The position numbers and the translations under genes were made by a program. A stretch of DNA of 64,000 nt from Molossus alvarezi (lineage: Eukaryota > Chordata > Mammalia > Chiroptera > Molossidae): assembly GCA_037176705.1 (NCBI GenBank), contig JBAWUJ010000137.1:62001-126000 (forward strand), given 5' to 3'. Positions 5,725 to 20,100 of the stretch are shown here, piece after piece. The first letter of the stretch is position 1. Each line of letters starts with the position of its first letter. A model generated the notes under the pieces. That model ran no database searches, had not been told where the DNA came from, and saw only the letters and a list, made by a program, of their open reading frames with translations.

Positions 5725-8700
5725 GTCTTTGTGCTTCTTTCTCAATAGGCTGTACGTATGTGTTCTTTTTCTTGCTTCTCTCTTTCCTCCCTCCCTCCCT
5801 CCCTCTCTGGCTAGAGCCCTTTGGGGCTCAGGGCAAGACTGAGGAAGTTGTACAGAGAGCTCCCACATGCCCACGGCCCTGTAGTCCCTGCTCTTTCTTC
5901 CCCAAGTCACACACGGGCAGGCACGCAGGCACCCAATGCGTGAATTTTCTGAGGCCCAGAGGCCTGCTGCAGAACTTAGGATGAAAACCCTACCCTGCTC
6001 TTTTCCAGAAAGACAGGCATGGGCCTAAGCAAGGTGGCCTGGCCTGGGCTGGGCCTGGGGAGTGGGGGTGGGGTTAGGGGGTGGGAAGGGAAGGCCAGGG
6101 CCACTTATTCCAAGGGAACAGCAATGGCTTGATTCAAATGCAGAGAGCCTGGGACTTTGCCTGAGGCTTCTACAACTCCCCCACACTTAGGCCACTGATT
6201 CCAAGCTGCAGGAAGGGAGCAGGGTCAGTCTGGAGCTGAAAGAGTTCGCCTCCATGTGCCAAAGCCGAAAACTGCCCTCCACCCTCTGAGAAAGGGCAGG
6301 GTGTGGGTGGGGGTGAGGTGGCGGTTGGGTGGTGGTGGTGGTGGTGGTGAGCGGTGGCGGTTTAGGGGTGCAAGTGCAGGGCATCCAAGGAGAAGTTAAA
6401 GAGTCCATCTCGGCGTCATAGATTCCCCAGGCCAAACGCCGGTGTGGAGTGATGAGGGTCCAGGGAGGCCTGGTAGGGGATGAATGGACTCAGTAACCCT
6501 GTGTCTCGGTAACAACAAGCACACTCGTACTGAAACACTGTGCTCCAGCTGACGATTTTGGTAACTCACCTTTAGGTACCCTTCACATGGATGGATGGAG
6601 AGATGGTTGGGTGGGTGGGTGGATGGATGGATGGTGAGCACTGAACTGGACAGACAGGACACACCGATCCTCCCTCCGACCACCGATTTCCAAGGGTAGG
6701 TCCGGGCCTAGGACATGGGCAACCCCCCATCAAGTGAATTTAGTTAACACCTTTGTAATTTGGACCATCAGTGAGTTTAGTGTAGGTCTCTGGGTCTGTG
6801 AGGCCACTACACAGGCCTCCCCTGAGCTCGCCTGTGTTCCTATGTGTATGTGGCCCCTGCTACGCGCACACGCGCGCACACACACGGTACTCTCCTCCGG
6901 AGAGCCCTGACTCCTAAGTCGTGATCCAGGGGTTGTTTGAAACATCACCCCAAAGGAGTGGACCCCAGGAGGGGGATGTGAACATATGTCCTAGATGCCA
7001 GTGAACTGTGTGTTCTTAAAAGGGTTCAGATCTGAGGTCGTAGGTGATGTTTATATTTACTACCCTGCAATGAGAACCTAGAAACAAGTCAGGACATCAA
7101 AAATCCCTCTCTTTGAAAGTCAGGGAGTTCCTGCATGTGTCAGAGAGGGTCCCCTATTTGTCTCCTGGCCTTCCACAGAATTCACCCCAGGACCTGAGGT
7201 GTAATCTTTGAGTCTGATGAGTTTTTTGAGTCATTCTTTGTTGTTGCTGGTGCTGGTGCTGGTGCTGGTGCTGGTGCTGGTGCTGGTGCGGGTCCTGGTG
7301 TTGGTGGTGCTTCTGCTGCAGCTGCTGCTGCCGCTGCTGCCGCTGCTGGTGCTGCTGCTGCTGCTGGTGCTGGTTCTTCAGTTAATCCTCACCCGAGGGT
7401 ATTTCCTTGATTTGCAGTTGGACACTGAAATGGCAGGATAATTCTGGGAGAAGAGGAACGGAGAAACCGAGGCAGGAAAGTTAAACAGAGCCAAAGAGCT
7501 TTGCGGGACGTGTTTAGCAGGGCCTTGTCTTGAGAACCAGGCCAACAGACTCTATTTGTCACAGAAGTGTGCAGCAGAGGAGGGGGCACGGAAGGGGAGA
7601 GGGGGAGAATTCAGACACCACTCATCCTGAAGTTGTTGGGACAGCAGGGAGGGAGGGAGGGAGAGAGGAAGGAGGAAAGAAGAGTGTAAAGGAATGGACC
7701 AAGCAACCAAGCAACCAAGCGACAAAAGAGGCAGGTCCTTCCCAGGAATAGACCAAAGAAAAGGGGAGACTTTTGGAGTCCAACTGCACCAGGAATATCT
7801 AGGCGAGGAACTCAAACACAAAAACTTCCAGACAGAAGGGGATGTGAGGCAGAAAAGGCTCTTTAGATGAGCTGACAGCCTGCCTGTGCTTCCTAGGCCA
7901 GACGCGTAGGTGGGCTCGCTCCGTTTCCGTAATAAATGTGCATGAGTTCAGGTTGTGCTCCATTCACTTGCACTCACGTTGCAATAAATTCACGGAGCGA
8001 GCGGAAAGCAGATGTTATGTGCAGTGTCTCCTCCACCTCCTTCCCCATGAGAACACAAAGATCCAGTCTGGGGACAGCCCTCTGCCGGTGATTCAGGGGA
8101 TCGTCCAGTCACACCTCTCTGGTGTCTGTGAGCGGCGGTGCAGGTCCCATTTTCATCACAGGCGGCCTTTGAGAGGGAGTGGGAGGGGGGCAGGGGGTAT
8201 GGTCAAGTGGGAGGGCAGGAGGGAGCGGGAAGAGGGAACTCTGCAACACCTCATGAGTTTATTCTCTTTGGCTTTCCCCACACACTCACTGCTTCAAGAA
8301 GCAATGTGGAGTCACACCAAGATTCCCCACGGGAGAACAGGAAGGAGGGGTTGACGGCAGGCAAGTTTCCTTAGTAGGCCTCCTCCTCGCCCAGCCGCAC
8401 CACTTGCCCTTGGCAGAGATTCCAGCGCCAGGCAAGGGGAGGAGTGGGGGCGAAAGCTTCACAGTGCCCAAAGGGTAGGGCCCCCGGCCCATGGGAAGCT
8501 GGAGGCAGGCGGGCCGAGCAGTAGAGGGGTGTCCCGTGGAACACATCTGCCGCTTTTCCATCGGACTGGAGCTTGGTGGGTTGTCGGGGCGGCGGCCCAA
8601 ACACACGGGTGGAGGGGGGCGCTCGCCTAGGGCGGGACTTTTGGGGGGGTTGCCCCGCCGGTTCGGGGCCCGCCGCCACAGGAGTGGTTCGCGGTGTCCT

Positions 8701-11448
8701 GCCAGGAATCCCTCCGTCACCCTCTTCAGTCCACCAAACCCCCTTTTTGTCTGGGAGAAGTGGACATGTGTAAAGAGGAGAAGCAAACGGACGACACAGC
8801 TCGGAGAGGCCGATTCACGTGGATTTTGTTTCCACGCGACACAGGTGTCAAGAAGTAAGTGTAAGGGATGAGGCCCCCACCTGCATTTCTCAGACCCGTG
8901 AAAGTAGTTTTCATGGCAGGTACTGCCGCGTGTCATTTGCCCCTACCCTGCTCCTACACACCGCCTTCCTTTTCCCCGGGGCGCAGGTGTGCTGCTAATT
9001 GCCACCATTCAGGGCGGCCGCGGCCGCGGCCCCGCCCCCTTCGCCCCGCCCCCGTCCTGACGGCCCATCCCCCTGTGCGCCGACCCGGCCAGCTGTCAAC
9101 CTCCTCTGTGCGGAGCTTATCACAGCCGCCACCGGGCAGGTGCTGCGCGATTGCCACACGTCACAGTGAGGCCAGCCGGATCGCATCGCATCACATCGCA
9201 TCGCATCGCATCCTGACTAACGGGGCCACGGAGACGCGTGGCCCAGCGCTCGGGAGCCCGGGCTCGTGGTCGATTCACGGCAGCGGGAGGGTGCTTGGGA
9301 CACTTGTCTTCTCTCCTCTGTTCTCTGCTTCTCTCTCTCTCTCGCTCGCTCTCTCTCTCTGTGTCTCTCTCTCCCGCCCCGCCCCCGTCTCCCTCTCCTC
9401 CTCTCTCTCACCCCCCTAGTCTCATAGAGCTCTCCTGTCTTGCAGGACAGGGAATTTCGCGGAGTCGTGGAAGGGACTGCTCCCCTAGGCCCCTCCTGTG
9501 CCGAGGAAGGTCAGGCGGGCAAGCGGATCCCCGGGCGGATTTGGGGATTTCCTCGGAGCGAGGAGGCAGCTTCTCTGTGCGATCTCGGTTCCGGCGGAGG
9601 ACACCTGCTGCGGGCAGCGAAGCCGGACCCCGGTGGCCTGGGGTTTGGGCCGGCGCCGCCGGTACGTCAACCATCCACAGGAGTGGAAACGGTCCTGGTG
9701 CACACTGCAACTGTTTTCAGAGAGGTAGGGACTGTCGTGTCTTAGGTCAAATAAGTACTTTTGAAACATAAGTCCATCAAATCAACGTGTTCATAGTTAT
9801 TGCCTGATCCGCCCGCGCCCGCCCAGCCCCCAGCACACCAGGCCAACCCCAGCCGGCCTCGCCCCCCCCACCCTGACACACACACACACGCACCCCCACG
9901 GACACGCACACCGCCCCGCCCCCCCACACACACACTGACACAGCAGCGCCCAGTCACGGCCCGTTAGAGATCCGGTCCACTGGTGGACCCGGTCGCTGTC
10001 CGTTGCAGCGGCCAAGTCCGGTGCCGGGCAACCTGTCTCTCCGGTCGCCCAGGCAACCGGCGCGGTCTCGCGTCCCCCGCAAGTCGTCCTCGCTCGTTCG
10101 GTGCCTCGATCGCGTGACCGCGGTTCTGCGGGCAGACCCGGAAGCGGGCCGGAGAGAGGCACACACGCACAGACACTCCCTCCCTCCCTCGCACACAGAC
10201 ACACACGGGCCTCCACACCTCCCTCGCTCCCTCCCCCCCTCCCCCCCTTGGCCTCTGGCCAAATACAAATACAGAATCAGTCAATAAAACATTTCAATAT
10301 CGCCGTGCTCTCGTCCTGTTCACGGGCTTTGCGTCAGTCTGCGGCGGCGGCGGCCCGGGCAGAGACCCTGAGAGGGCCGAGGAGATCTCCCCCTCCCTTT
10401 CGACCTGGAGAATGTTCAGTGGGCTGGCGAGGGAAGAGCGGCTGCCAGCCGCCGAGCCGGCCCGCGCGGTTTGTTTCTCACGGAAGGCTTCCGGGCCCGT
10501 GAGGAGGGAGACGATCTGGTGGGAGACCTAAGAGTGTAGTGAGACATCAGGAGGGATACCTCGACTGGGAACATCCTCCCTGAGGAGCAAGGGTTTCCCT
10601 TCCCACCCCGGGCCCCCACCCAGCTCAGGATCCCAGTACCAGGAAGAGACGTCCCCATCCCTTGTGGCTGTGCAAACCACCGGGGATCGAGGTCCAGGCT
10701 GAGGCTGCCGGGGTCCCAGGCAGTTCCTTTGAAAGGGCCTGCCCACGCACGGAGCTCCGGGGACCCTCTTTCTGCGGGCTGCAGAGTGGGGGTGGGTGGC
10801 AGGGAGGGACAGCGGCAGCTTGAAAGGCACCAGAGACATCCCTGGGAAGAACTGAGTCAGTCCTTTGGCATTGGGGTGAGAGCTGGAGGGGCAGCTTTGT
10901 CCCAGGCACACGTGCTGGTGGAGGCTGCTGTTCCATGGGTGAGCCCTTCCCTGGCGGGGCAGGCAGCCCGGTGGGCGGGCGCGCACCGTCCCTGGGACTC
11001 TGGTGACCTAGCACCCGCTGTCTGGGCCACCCTGGTGATTGCCTGAGGCCCCGCCCCACGGCACATTCAGGCCCACCCAAGCGGTGTCCATTGATTTTTC
11101 CCTAGGATTGGCCTGTCTTGGCTCCCGCTTCACGAGGTCCTAAATTCTCTGAAACCAACAACACCTGGCCTCAGCGAGCCCCATACCTCCTCTGGCTCAC
11201 TGGCCCCAGGCCTGGCAGTAGTAGCAGCCAGCGTTGGGCCCCAGCTTGACATTGCCTAGGCACCTCCAAGACCAGCACAGAAGGCAGCCATGTGTAGATC
11301 GCTTTGTAGCTTATGTCTGGTGGCCCCGGGGAGAACACACAGGGGCAGTGGCTGACCTCGCCCCGGAGCCAGCCTAGAAGAGTTGGCCTTTCCTTTGCTC
11401 CTTTTCCTTTCAGAATATTACAATGGCATCCTCAGTACCTGGAGGTGG
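5725..11448 (+). repeat. Macrosatellite unit 2 (5724 bp)
   Basis: Same length as unit 1, with three GCGGCC hexamers and (CT)6. Diagnostic bases are C at 10401 (T in most units; shared only with unit 4), which removes a TGA in one forward frame, and G at 11017 (A in unit 1). No indels relative to unit 1. Confidence 0.97.
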
Positions 11449-14400
11449 GTCTTTGTGCTTCTTTCTCAATAGGCTGTACGTATGTGTTCTTTTTCTTGCT
11501 TCTCTCTTTCCTCCCTCCCTCCCTCCCTCTCTGGCTAGAGCCCTTTGGGGCTCAGGGCAAGACTGAGGAAGTTGTACAGAGAGCTCCCACATGCCCACGG
11601 CCCTGTAGTCCCTGCTCTTTCTTCCCCAAGTCACACACGGGCAGGCACGCAGGCACCCAATGCGTGAATTTTCTGAGGCCCAGAGGCCTGCTGCAGAACT
11701 TAGGATGAAAACCCTACCCTGCTCTTTTCCAGAAAGACAGGCATGGGCCTAAGCAAGGTGGCCTGGCCTGGGCTGGGCCTGGGGAGTGGGGGTGGGGTTA
11801 GGGGGTGGGAAGGGAAGGCCAGGGCCACTTATTCCAAGGGAACAGCAATGGCTTGATTCAAATGCAGAGAGCCTGGGACTTTGCCTGAGGCTTCTACAAC
11901 TCCCCCACACTTAGGCCACTGATTCCAAGCTGCAGGAAGGGAGCAGGGTCAGTCTGGAGCTGAAAGAGTTCGCCTCCATGTGCCAAAGCCGAAAACTGCC
12001 CTCCACCCTCTGAGAAAGGGCAGGGTGTGGGTGGGGGTGAGGTGGCGGTTGGGTGGTGGTGGTGGTGGTGGTGAGCGGTGGCGGTTTAGGGGTGCAAGTG
12101 CAGGGCATCCAAGGAGAAGTTAAAGAGTCCATCTCGGCGTCATAGATTCCCCAGGCCAAACGCCGGTGTGGAGTGATGAGGGTCCAGGGAGGCCTGGTAG
12201 GGGATGAATGGACTCAGTAACCCTGTGTCTCGGTAACAACAAGCACACTCGTACTGAAACACTGTGCTCCAGCTGACGATTTTGGTAACTCACCTTTAGG
12301 TACCCTTCACATGGATGGATGGAGAGATGGTTGGGTGGGTGGGTGGATGGATGGATGGTGAGCACTGAACTGGACAGACAGGACACACCGATCCTCCCTC
12401 CGACCACCGATTTCCAAGGGTAGGTCCGGGCCTAGGACATGGGCAACCCCCCATCAAGTGAATTTAGTTAACACCTTTGTAATTTGGACCATCAGTGAGT
12501 TTAGTGTAGGTCTCTGGGTCTGTGAGGCCACTACACAGGCCTCCCCTGAGCTCGCCTGTGTTCCTATGTGTATGTGGCCCCTGCTACGCGCACACGCGCG
12601 CACACACACGGTACTCTCCTCCGGAGAGCCCTGACTCCTAAGTCGTGATCCAGGGGTTGTTTGAAACATCACCCCAAAGGAGTGGACCCCAGGAGGGGGA
12701 TGTGAACATATGTCCTAGATGCCAGTGAACTGTGTGTTCTTAAAAGGGTTCAGATCTGAGGTCGTAGGTGATGTTTATATTTACTACCCTGCAATGAGAA
12801 CCTAGAAACAAGTCAGGACATCAAAAATCCCTCTCTTTGAAAGTCAGGGAGTTCCTGCATGTGTCAGAGAGGGTCCCCTATTTGTCTCCTGGCCTTCCAC
12901 AGAATTCACCCCAGGACCTGAGGTGTAATCTTTGAGTCTGATGAGTTTTTTGAGTCATTCTTTGTTGTTGCTGGTGCTGGTGCTGGTGCTGGTGCTGGTG
13001 CTGGTGCTGGTGCGGGTCCTGGTGTTGGTGGTGCTTCTGCTGCAGCTGCTGCTGCCGCTGCTGCCGCTGCTGGTGCTGCTGCTGCTGCTGGTGCTGGTTC
13101 TTCAGTTAATCCTCACCCGAGGGTATTTCCTTGATTTGCAGTTGGACACTGAAATGGCAGGATAATTCTGGGAGAAGAGGAACGGAGAAACCGAGGCAGG
13201 AAAGTTAAACAGAGCCAAAGAGCTTTGCGGGACGTGTTTAGCAGGGCCTTGTCTTGAGAACCAGGCCAACAGACTCTATTTGTCACAGAAGTGTGCAGCA
13301 GAGGAGGGGGCACGGAAGGGGAGAGGGGGAGAATTCAGACACCACTCATCCTGAAGTTGTTGGGACAGCAGGGAGGGAGGGAGGGAGAGAGGAAGGAGGA
13401 AAGAAGAGTGTAAAGGAATGGACCAAGCAACCAAGCAACCAAGCGACAAAAGAGGCAGGTCCTTCCCAGGAATAGACCAAAGAAAAGGGGAGACTTTTGG
13501 AGTCCAACTGCACCAGGAATATCTAGGCGAGGAACTCAAACACAAAAACTTCCAGACAGAAGGGGATGTGAGGCAGAAAAGGCTCTTTAGATGAGCTGAC
13601 AGCCTGCCTGTGCTTCCTAGGCCAGACGCGTAGGTGGGCTCGCTCCGTTTCCGTAATAAATGTGCATGAGTTCAGGTTGTGCTCCATTCACTTGCACTCA
13701 CGTTGCAATAAATTCACGGAGCGAGCGGAAAGCAGATGTTATGTGCAGTGTCTCCTCCACCTCCTTCCCCATGAGAACACAAAGATCCAGTCTGGGGACA
13801 GCCCTCTGCCGGTGATTCAGGGGATCGTCCAGTCACACCTCTCTGGTGTCTGTGAGCGGCGGTGCAGGTCCCATTTTCATCACAGGCGGCCTTTGAGAGG
13901 GAGTGGGAGGGGGGCAGGGGGTATGGTCAAGTGGGAGGGCAGGAGGGAGCGGGAAGAGGGAACTCTGCAACACCTCATGAGTTTATTCTCTTTGGCTTTC
14001 CCCACACACTCACTGCTTCAAGAAGCAATGTGGAGTCACACCAAGATTCCCCACGGGAGAACAGGAAGGAGGGGTTGACGGCAGGCAAGTTTCCTTAGTA
14101 GGCCTCCTCCTCGCCCAGCCGCACCACTTGCCCTTGGCAGAGATTCCAGCGCCAGGCAAGGGGAGGAGTGGGGGCGAAAGCTTCACAGTGCCCAAAGGGT
14201 AGGGCCCCCGGCCCATGGGAAGCTGGAGGCAGGCGGGCCGAGCAGTAGAGGGGTGTCCCGTGGAACACATCTGCCGCTTTTCCATCGGACTGGAGCTTGG
14301 TGGGTTGTCGGGGCGGCGGCCCAAACACACGGGTGGAGGGGGGCGCTCGCCTAGGGCGGGACTTTTGGGGGGGTTGCCCCGCCGGTTCGGGGCCCGCCGC

Positions 14401-17172
14401 CACAGGAGTGGTTCGCGGTGTCCTGCCAGGAATCCCTCCGTCACCCTCTTCAGTCCACCAAACCCCCTTTTTGTCTGGGAGAAGTGGACATGTGTAAAGA
14501 GGAGAAGCAAACGGACGACACAGCTCGGAGAGGCCGATTCACGTGGATTTTGTTTCCACGCGACACAGGTGTCAAGAAGTAAGTGTAAGGGATGAGGCCC
14601 CCACCTGCATTTCTCAGACCCGTGAAAGTAGTTTTCATGGCAGGTACTGCCGCGTGTCATTTGCCCCTACCCTGCTCCTACACACCGCCTTCCTTTTCCC
14701 CGGGGCGCAGGTGTGCTGCTAATTGCCACCATTCAGGGCGGCCGCGGCCGCGGCCCCGCCCCCTTCGCCCCGCCCCCGTCCTGACGGCCCATCCCCCTGT
14801 GCGCCGACCCGGCCAGCTGTCAACCTCCTCTGTGCGGAGCTTATCACAGCCGCCACCGGGCAGGTGCTGCGCGATTGCCACACGTCACAGTGAGGCCAGC
14901 CGGATCGCATCGCATCACATCGCATCGCATCGCATCCTGACTAACGGGGCCACGGAGACGCGTGGCCCAGCGCTCGGGAGCCCGGGCTCGTGGTCGATTC
15001 ACGGCAGCGGGAGGGTGCTTGGGACACTTGTCTTCTCTCCTCTGTTCTCTGCTTCTCTCTCTCTCTCGCTCGCTCTCTCTCTCTGTGTCTCTCTCTCCCG
15101 CCCCGCCCCCGTCTCCCTCTCCTCCTCTCTCTCACCCCCCTAGTCTCATAGAGCTCTCCTGTCTTGCAGGACAGGGAATTTCGCGGAGTCGTGGAAGGGA
15201 CTGCTCCCCTAGGCCCCTCCTGTGCCGAGGAAGGTCAGGCGGGCAAGCGGATCCCCGGGCGGATTTGGGGATTTCCTCGGAGCGAGGAGGCAGCTTCTCT
15301 GTGCGATCTCGGTTCCGGCGGAGGACACCTGCTGCGGGCAGCGAAGCCGGACCCCGGTGGCCTGGGGTTTGGGCCGGCGCCGCCGGTACGTCAACCATCC
15401 ACAGGAGTGGAAACGGTCCTGGTGCACACTGCAACTGTTTTCAGAGAGGTAGGGACTGTCGTGTCTTAGGTCAAATAAGTACTTTTGAAACATAAGTCCA
15501 TCAAATCAACGTGTTCATAGTTATTGCCTGATCCGCCCGCGCCCGCCCAGCCCCCAGCACACCAGGCCAACCCCAGCCGGCCTCGCCCCCCCCACCCTGA
15601 CACACACACACACGCACCCCCACGGACACGCACACCGCCCCGCCCCCCCACACACACACTGACACAGCAGCGCCCAGTCACGGCCCGTTAGAGATCCGGT
15701 CCACTGGTGGACCCGGTCGCTGTCCGTTGCAGCGGCCAAGTCCGGTGCCGGGCAACCTGTCTCTCCGGTCGCCCAGGCAACCGGCGCGGTCTCGCGTCCC
15801 CCGCAAGTCGTCCTCGCTCGTTCGGTGCCTCGATCGCGTGACCGCGGTTCTGCGGGCAGACCCGGAAGCGGGCCGGAGAGAGGCACACACGCACAGACAC
15901 TCCCTCCCTCCCTCGCACACAGACACACACGGGCCTCCACACCTCCCTCGCTCCCTCCCCCCCTCCCCCCCTTGGCCTCTGGCCAAATACAAATACAGAA
16001 TCAGTCAATAAAACATTTCAATATCGCCGTGCTCTCGTCCTGTTCACGGGCTTTGCGTCAGTCTGCGGCGGCGGCGGCCCGGGCAGAGACCCTGAGAGGG
16101 CCGAGGAGATCTCCCCCTCCCTTTTGACCTGGAGAATGTTCAGTGGGCTGGCGAGGGAAGAGCGGCTGCCAGCCGCCGAGCCGGCCCGCGCGGTTTGTTT
16201 CTCACGGAAGGCTTCCGGGCCCGTGAGGAGGGAGACGATCTGGTGGGAGACCTAAGAGTGTAGTGAGACATCAGGAGGGATACCTCGACTGGGAACATCC
16301 TCCCTGAGGAGCAAGGGTTTCCCTTCCCACCCCGGGCCCCCACCCAGCTCAGGATCCCAGTACCAGGAAGAGACGTCCCCATCCCTTGTGGCTGTGCAAA
16401 CCACCGGGGATCGAGGTCCAGGCTGAGGCTGCCGGGGTCCCAGGCAGTTCCTTTGAAAGGGCCTGCCCACGCACGGAGCTCCGGGGACCCTCTTTCTGCG
16501 GGCTGCAGAGTGGGGGTGGGTGGCAGGGAGGGACAGCGGCAGCTTGAAAGGCACCAGAGACATCCCTGGGAAGAACTGAGTCAGTCCTTTGGCATTGGGG
16601 TGAGAGCTGGAGGGGCAGCTTTGTCCCAGGCACACGTGCTGGTGGAGGCTGCTGTTCCATGGGTGAGCCCTTCCCTGGCGGGGCAGGCAGCCCGGTGGGC
16701 GGGCGCGCACCGTCCCTGGGACTCTGGTGACCTAGCACCCGCTGTCTGGGCCACCCTGGTGATTGCCTGAGGCCCCGCCCCACGGCACATTCAGGCCCAC
16801 CCAAGCGGTGTCCATTGATTTTTCCCTAGGATTGGCCTGTCTTGGCTCCCGCTTCACGAGGTCCTAAATTCTCTGAAACCAACAACACCTGGCCTCAGCG
16901 AGCCCCATACCTCCTCTGGCTCACTGGCCCCAGGCCTGGCAGTAGTAGCAGCCAGCGTTGGGCCCCAGCTTGACATTGCCTAGGCACCTCCAAGACCAGC
17001 ACAGAAGGCAGCCATGTGTAGATCGCTTTGTAGCTTATGTCTGGTGGCCCCGGGGAGAACACACAGGGGCAGTGGCTGACCTCGCCCCGGAGCCAGCCTA
17101 GAAGAGTTGGCCTTTCCTTTGCTCCTTTTCCTTTCAGAATATTACAATGGCATCCTCAGTACCTGGAGGTGG
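11449..17172 (+). repeat. Macrosatellite unit 3 (5724 bp)
   Basis: I found no private variant, so this copy is the best consensus for the unit 2-5 block. It has T at 16125 (C in units 2 and 4), G at 16741, three GCGGCC hexamers and (CT)6. Confidence 0.97.
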
Positions 17173-20100
17173 GTCTTTGTGCTTCTTTCTCAATAGGCTG
17201 TACGTATGTGTTCTTTTTCTTGCTTCTCTCTTTCCTCCCTCCCTCCCTCCCTCTCTGGCTAGAGCCCTTTGGGGCTCAGGGCAAGACTGAGGAAGTTGTA
17301 CAGAGAGCTCCCACATGCCCACGGCCCTGTAGTCCCTGCTCTTTCTTCCCCAAGTCACACACGGGCAGGCACGCAGGCACCCAATGCGTGAATTTTCTGA
17401 GGCCCAGAGGCCTGCTGCAGAACTTAGGATGAAAACCCTACCCTGCTCTTTTCCAGAAAGACAGGCATGGGCCTAAGCAAGGTGGCCTGGCCTGGGCTGG
17501 GCCTGGGGAGTGGGGGTGGGGTTAGGGGGTGGGAAGGGAAGGCCAGGGCCACTTATTCCAAGGGAACAGCAATGGCTTGATTCAAATGCAGAGAGCCTGG
17601 GACTTTGCCTGAGGCTTCTACAACTCCCCCACACTTAGGCCACTGATTCCAAGCTGCAGGAAGGGAGCAGGGTCAGTCTGGAGCTGAAAGAGTTCGCCTC
17701 CATGTGCCAAAGCCGAAAACTGCCCTCCACCCTCTGAGAAAGGGCAGGGTGTGGGTGGGGGTGAGGTGGCGGTTGGGTGGTGGTGGTGGTGGTGGTGAGC
17801 GGTGGCGGTTTAGGGGTGCAAGTGCAGGGCATCCAAGGAGAAGTTAAAGAGTCCATCTCGGCGTCATAGATTCCCCAGGCCAAACGCCGGTGTGGAGTGA
17901 TGAGGGTCCAGGGAGGCCTGGTAGGGGATGAATGGACTCAGTAACCCTGTGTCTCGGTAACAACAAGCACACTCGTACTGAAACACTGTGCTCCAGCTGA
18001 CGATTTTGGTAACTCACCTTTAGGTACCCTTCACATGGATGGATGGAGAGATGGTTGGGTGGGTGGGTGGATGGATGGATGGTGAGCACTGAACTGGACA
18101 GACAGGACACACCGATCCTCCCTCCGACCACCGATTTCCAAGGGTAGGTCCGGGCCTAGGACATGGGCAACCCCCCATCAAGTGAATTTAGTTAACACCT
18201 TTGTAATTTGGACCATCAGTGAGTTTAGTGTAGGTCTCTGGGTCTGTGAGGCCACTACACAGGCCTCCCCTGAGCTCGCCTGTGTTCCTATGTGTATGTG
18301 GCCCCTGCTACGCGCACACGCGCGCACACACACGGTACTCTCCTCCGGAGAGCCCTGACTCCTAAGTCGTGATCCAGGGGTTGTTTGAAACATCACCCCA
18401 AAGGAGTGGACCCCAGGAGGGGGATGTGAACATATGTCCTAGATGCCAGTGAACTGTGTGTTCTTAAAAGGGTTCAGATCTGAGGTCGTAGGTGATGTTT
18501 ATATTTACTACCCTGCAATGAGAACCTAGAAACAAGTCAGGACATCAAAAATCCCTCTCTTTGAAAGTCAGGGAGTTCCTGCATGTGTCAGAGAGGGTCC
18601 CCTATTTGTCTCCTGGCCTTCCACAGAATTCACCCCAGGACCTGAGGTGTAATCTTTGAGTCTGATGAGTTTTTTGAGTCATTCTTTGTTGTTGCTGGTG
18701 CTGGTGCTGGTGCTGGTGCTGGTGCTGGTGCTGGTGCGGGTCCTGGTGTTGGTGGTGCTTCTGCTGCAGCTGCTGCTGCCGCTGCTGCCGCTGCTGGTGC
18801 TGCTGCTGCTGCTGGTGCTGGTTCTTCAGTTAATCCTCACCCGAGGGTATTTCCTTGATTTGCAGTTGGACACTGAAATGGCAGGATAATTCTGGGAGAA
18901 GAGGAACGGAGAAACCGAGGCAGGAAAGTTAAACAGAGCCAAAGAGCTTTGCGGGACGTGTTTAGCAGGGCCTTGTCTTGAGAACCAGGCCAACAGACTC
19001 TATTTGTCACAGAAGTGTGCAGCAGAGGAGGGGGCACGGAAGGGGAGAGGGGGAGAATTCAGACACCACTCATCCTGAAGTTGTTGGGACAGCAGGGAGG
19101 GAGGGAGGGAGAGAGGAAGGAGGAAAGAAGAGTGTAAAGGAATGGACCAAGCAACCAAGCAACCAAGCGACAAAAGAGGCAGGTCCTTCCCAGGAATAGA
19201 CCAAAGAAAAGGGGAGACTTTTGGAGTCCAACTGCACCAGGAATATCTAGGCGAGGAACTCAAACACAAAAACTTCCAGACAGAAGGGGATGTGAGGCAG
19301 AAAAGGCTCTTTAGATGAGCTGACAGCCTGCCTGTGCTTCCTAGGCCAGACGCGTAGGTGGGCTCGCTCCGTTTCCGTAATAAATGTGCATGAGTTCAGG
19401 TTGTGCTCCATTCACTTGCACTCACGTTGCAATAAATTCACGGAGCGAGCGGAAAGCAGATGTTATGTGCAGTGTCTCCTCCACCTCCTTCCCCATGAGA
19501 ACACAAAGATCCAGTCTGGGGACAGCCCTCTGCCGGTGATTCAGGGGATCGTCCAGTCACACCTCTCTGGTGTCTGTGAGCGGCGGTGCAGGTCCCATTT
19601 TCATCACAGGCGGCCTTTGAGAGGGAGTGGGAGGGGGGCAGGGGGTATGGTCAAGTGGGAGGGCAGGAGGGAGCGGGAAGAGGGAACTCTGCAACACCTC
19701 ATGAGTTTATTCTCTTTGGCTTTCCCCACACACTCACTGCTTCAAGAAGCAATGTGGAGTCACACCAAGATTCCCCACGGGAGAACAGGAAGGAGGGGTT
19801 GACGGCAGGCAAGTTTCCTTAGTAGGCCTCCTCCTCGCCCAGCCGCACCACTTGCCCTTGGCAGAGATTCCAGCGCCAGGCAAGGGGAGGAGTGGGGGCG
19901 AAAGCTTCACAGTGCCCAAAGGGTAGGGCCCCCGGCCCATGGGAAGCTGGAGGCAGGCGGGCCGAGCAGTAGAGGGGTGTCCCGTGGAACACATCTGCCG
20001 CTTTTCCATCGGACTGGAGCTTGGTGGGTTGTCGGGGCGGCGGCCCAAACACACGGGTGGAGGGGGGCGCTCGCCTAGGGCGGGACTTTTGGGGGGGTTG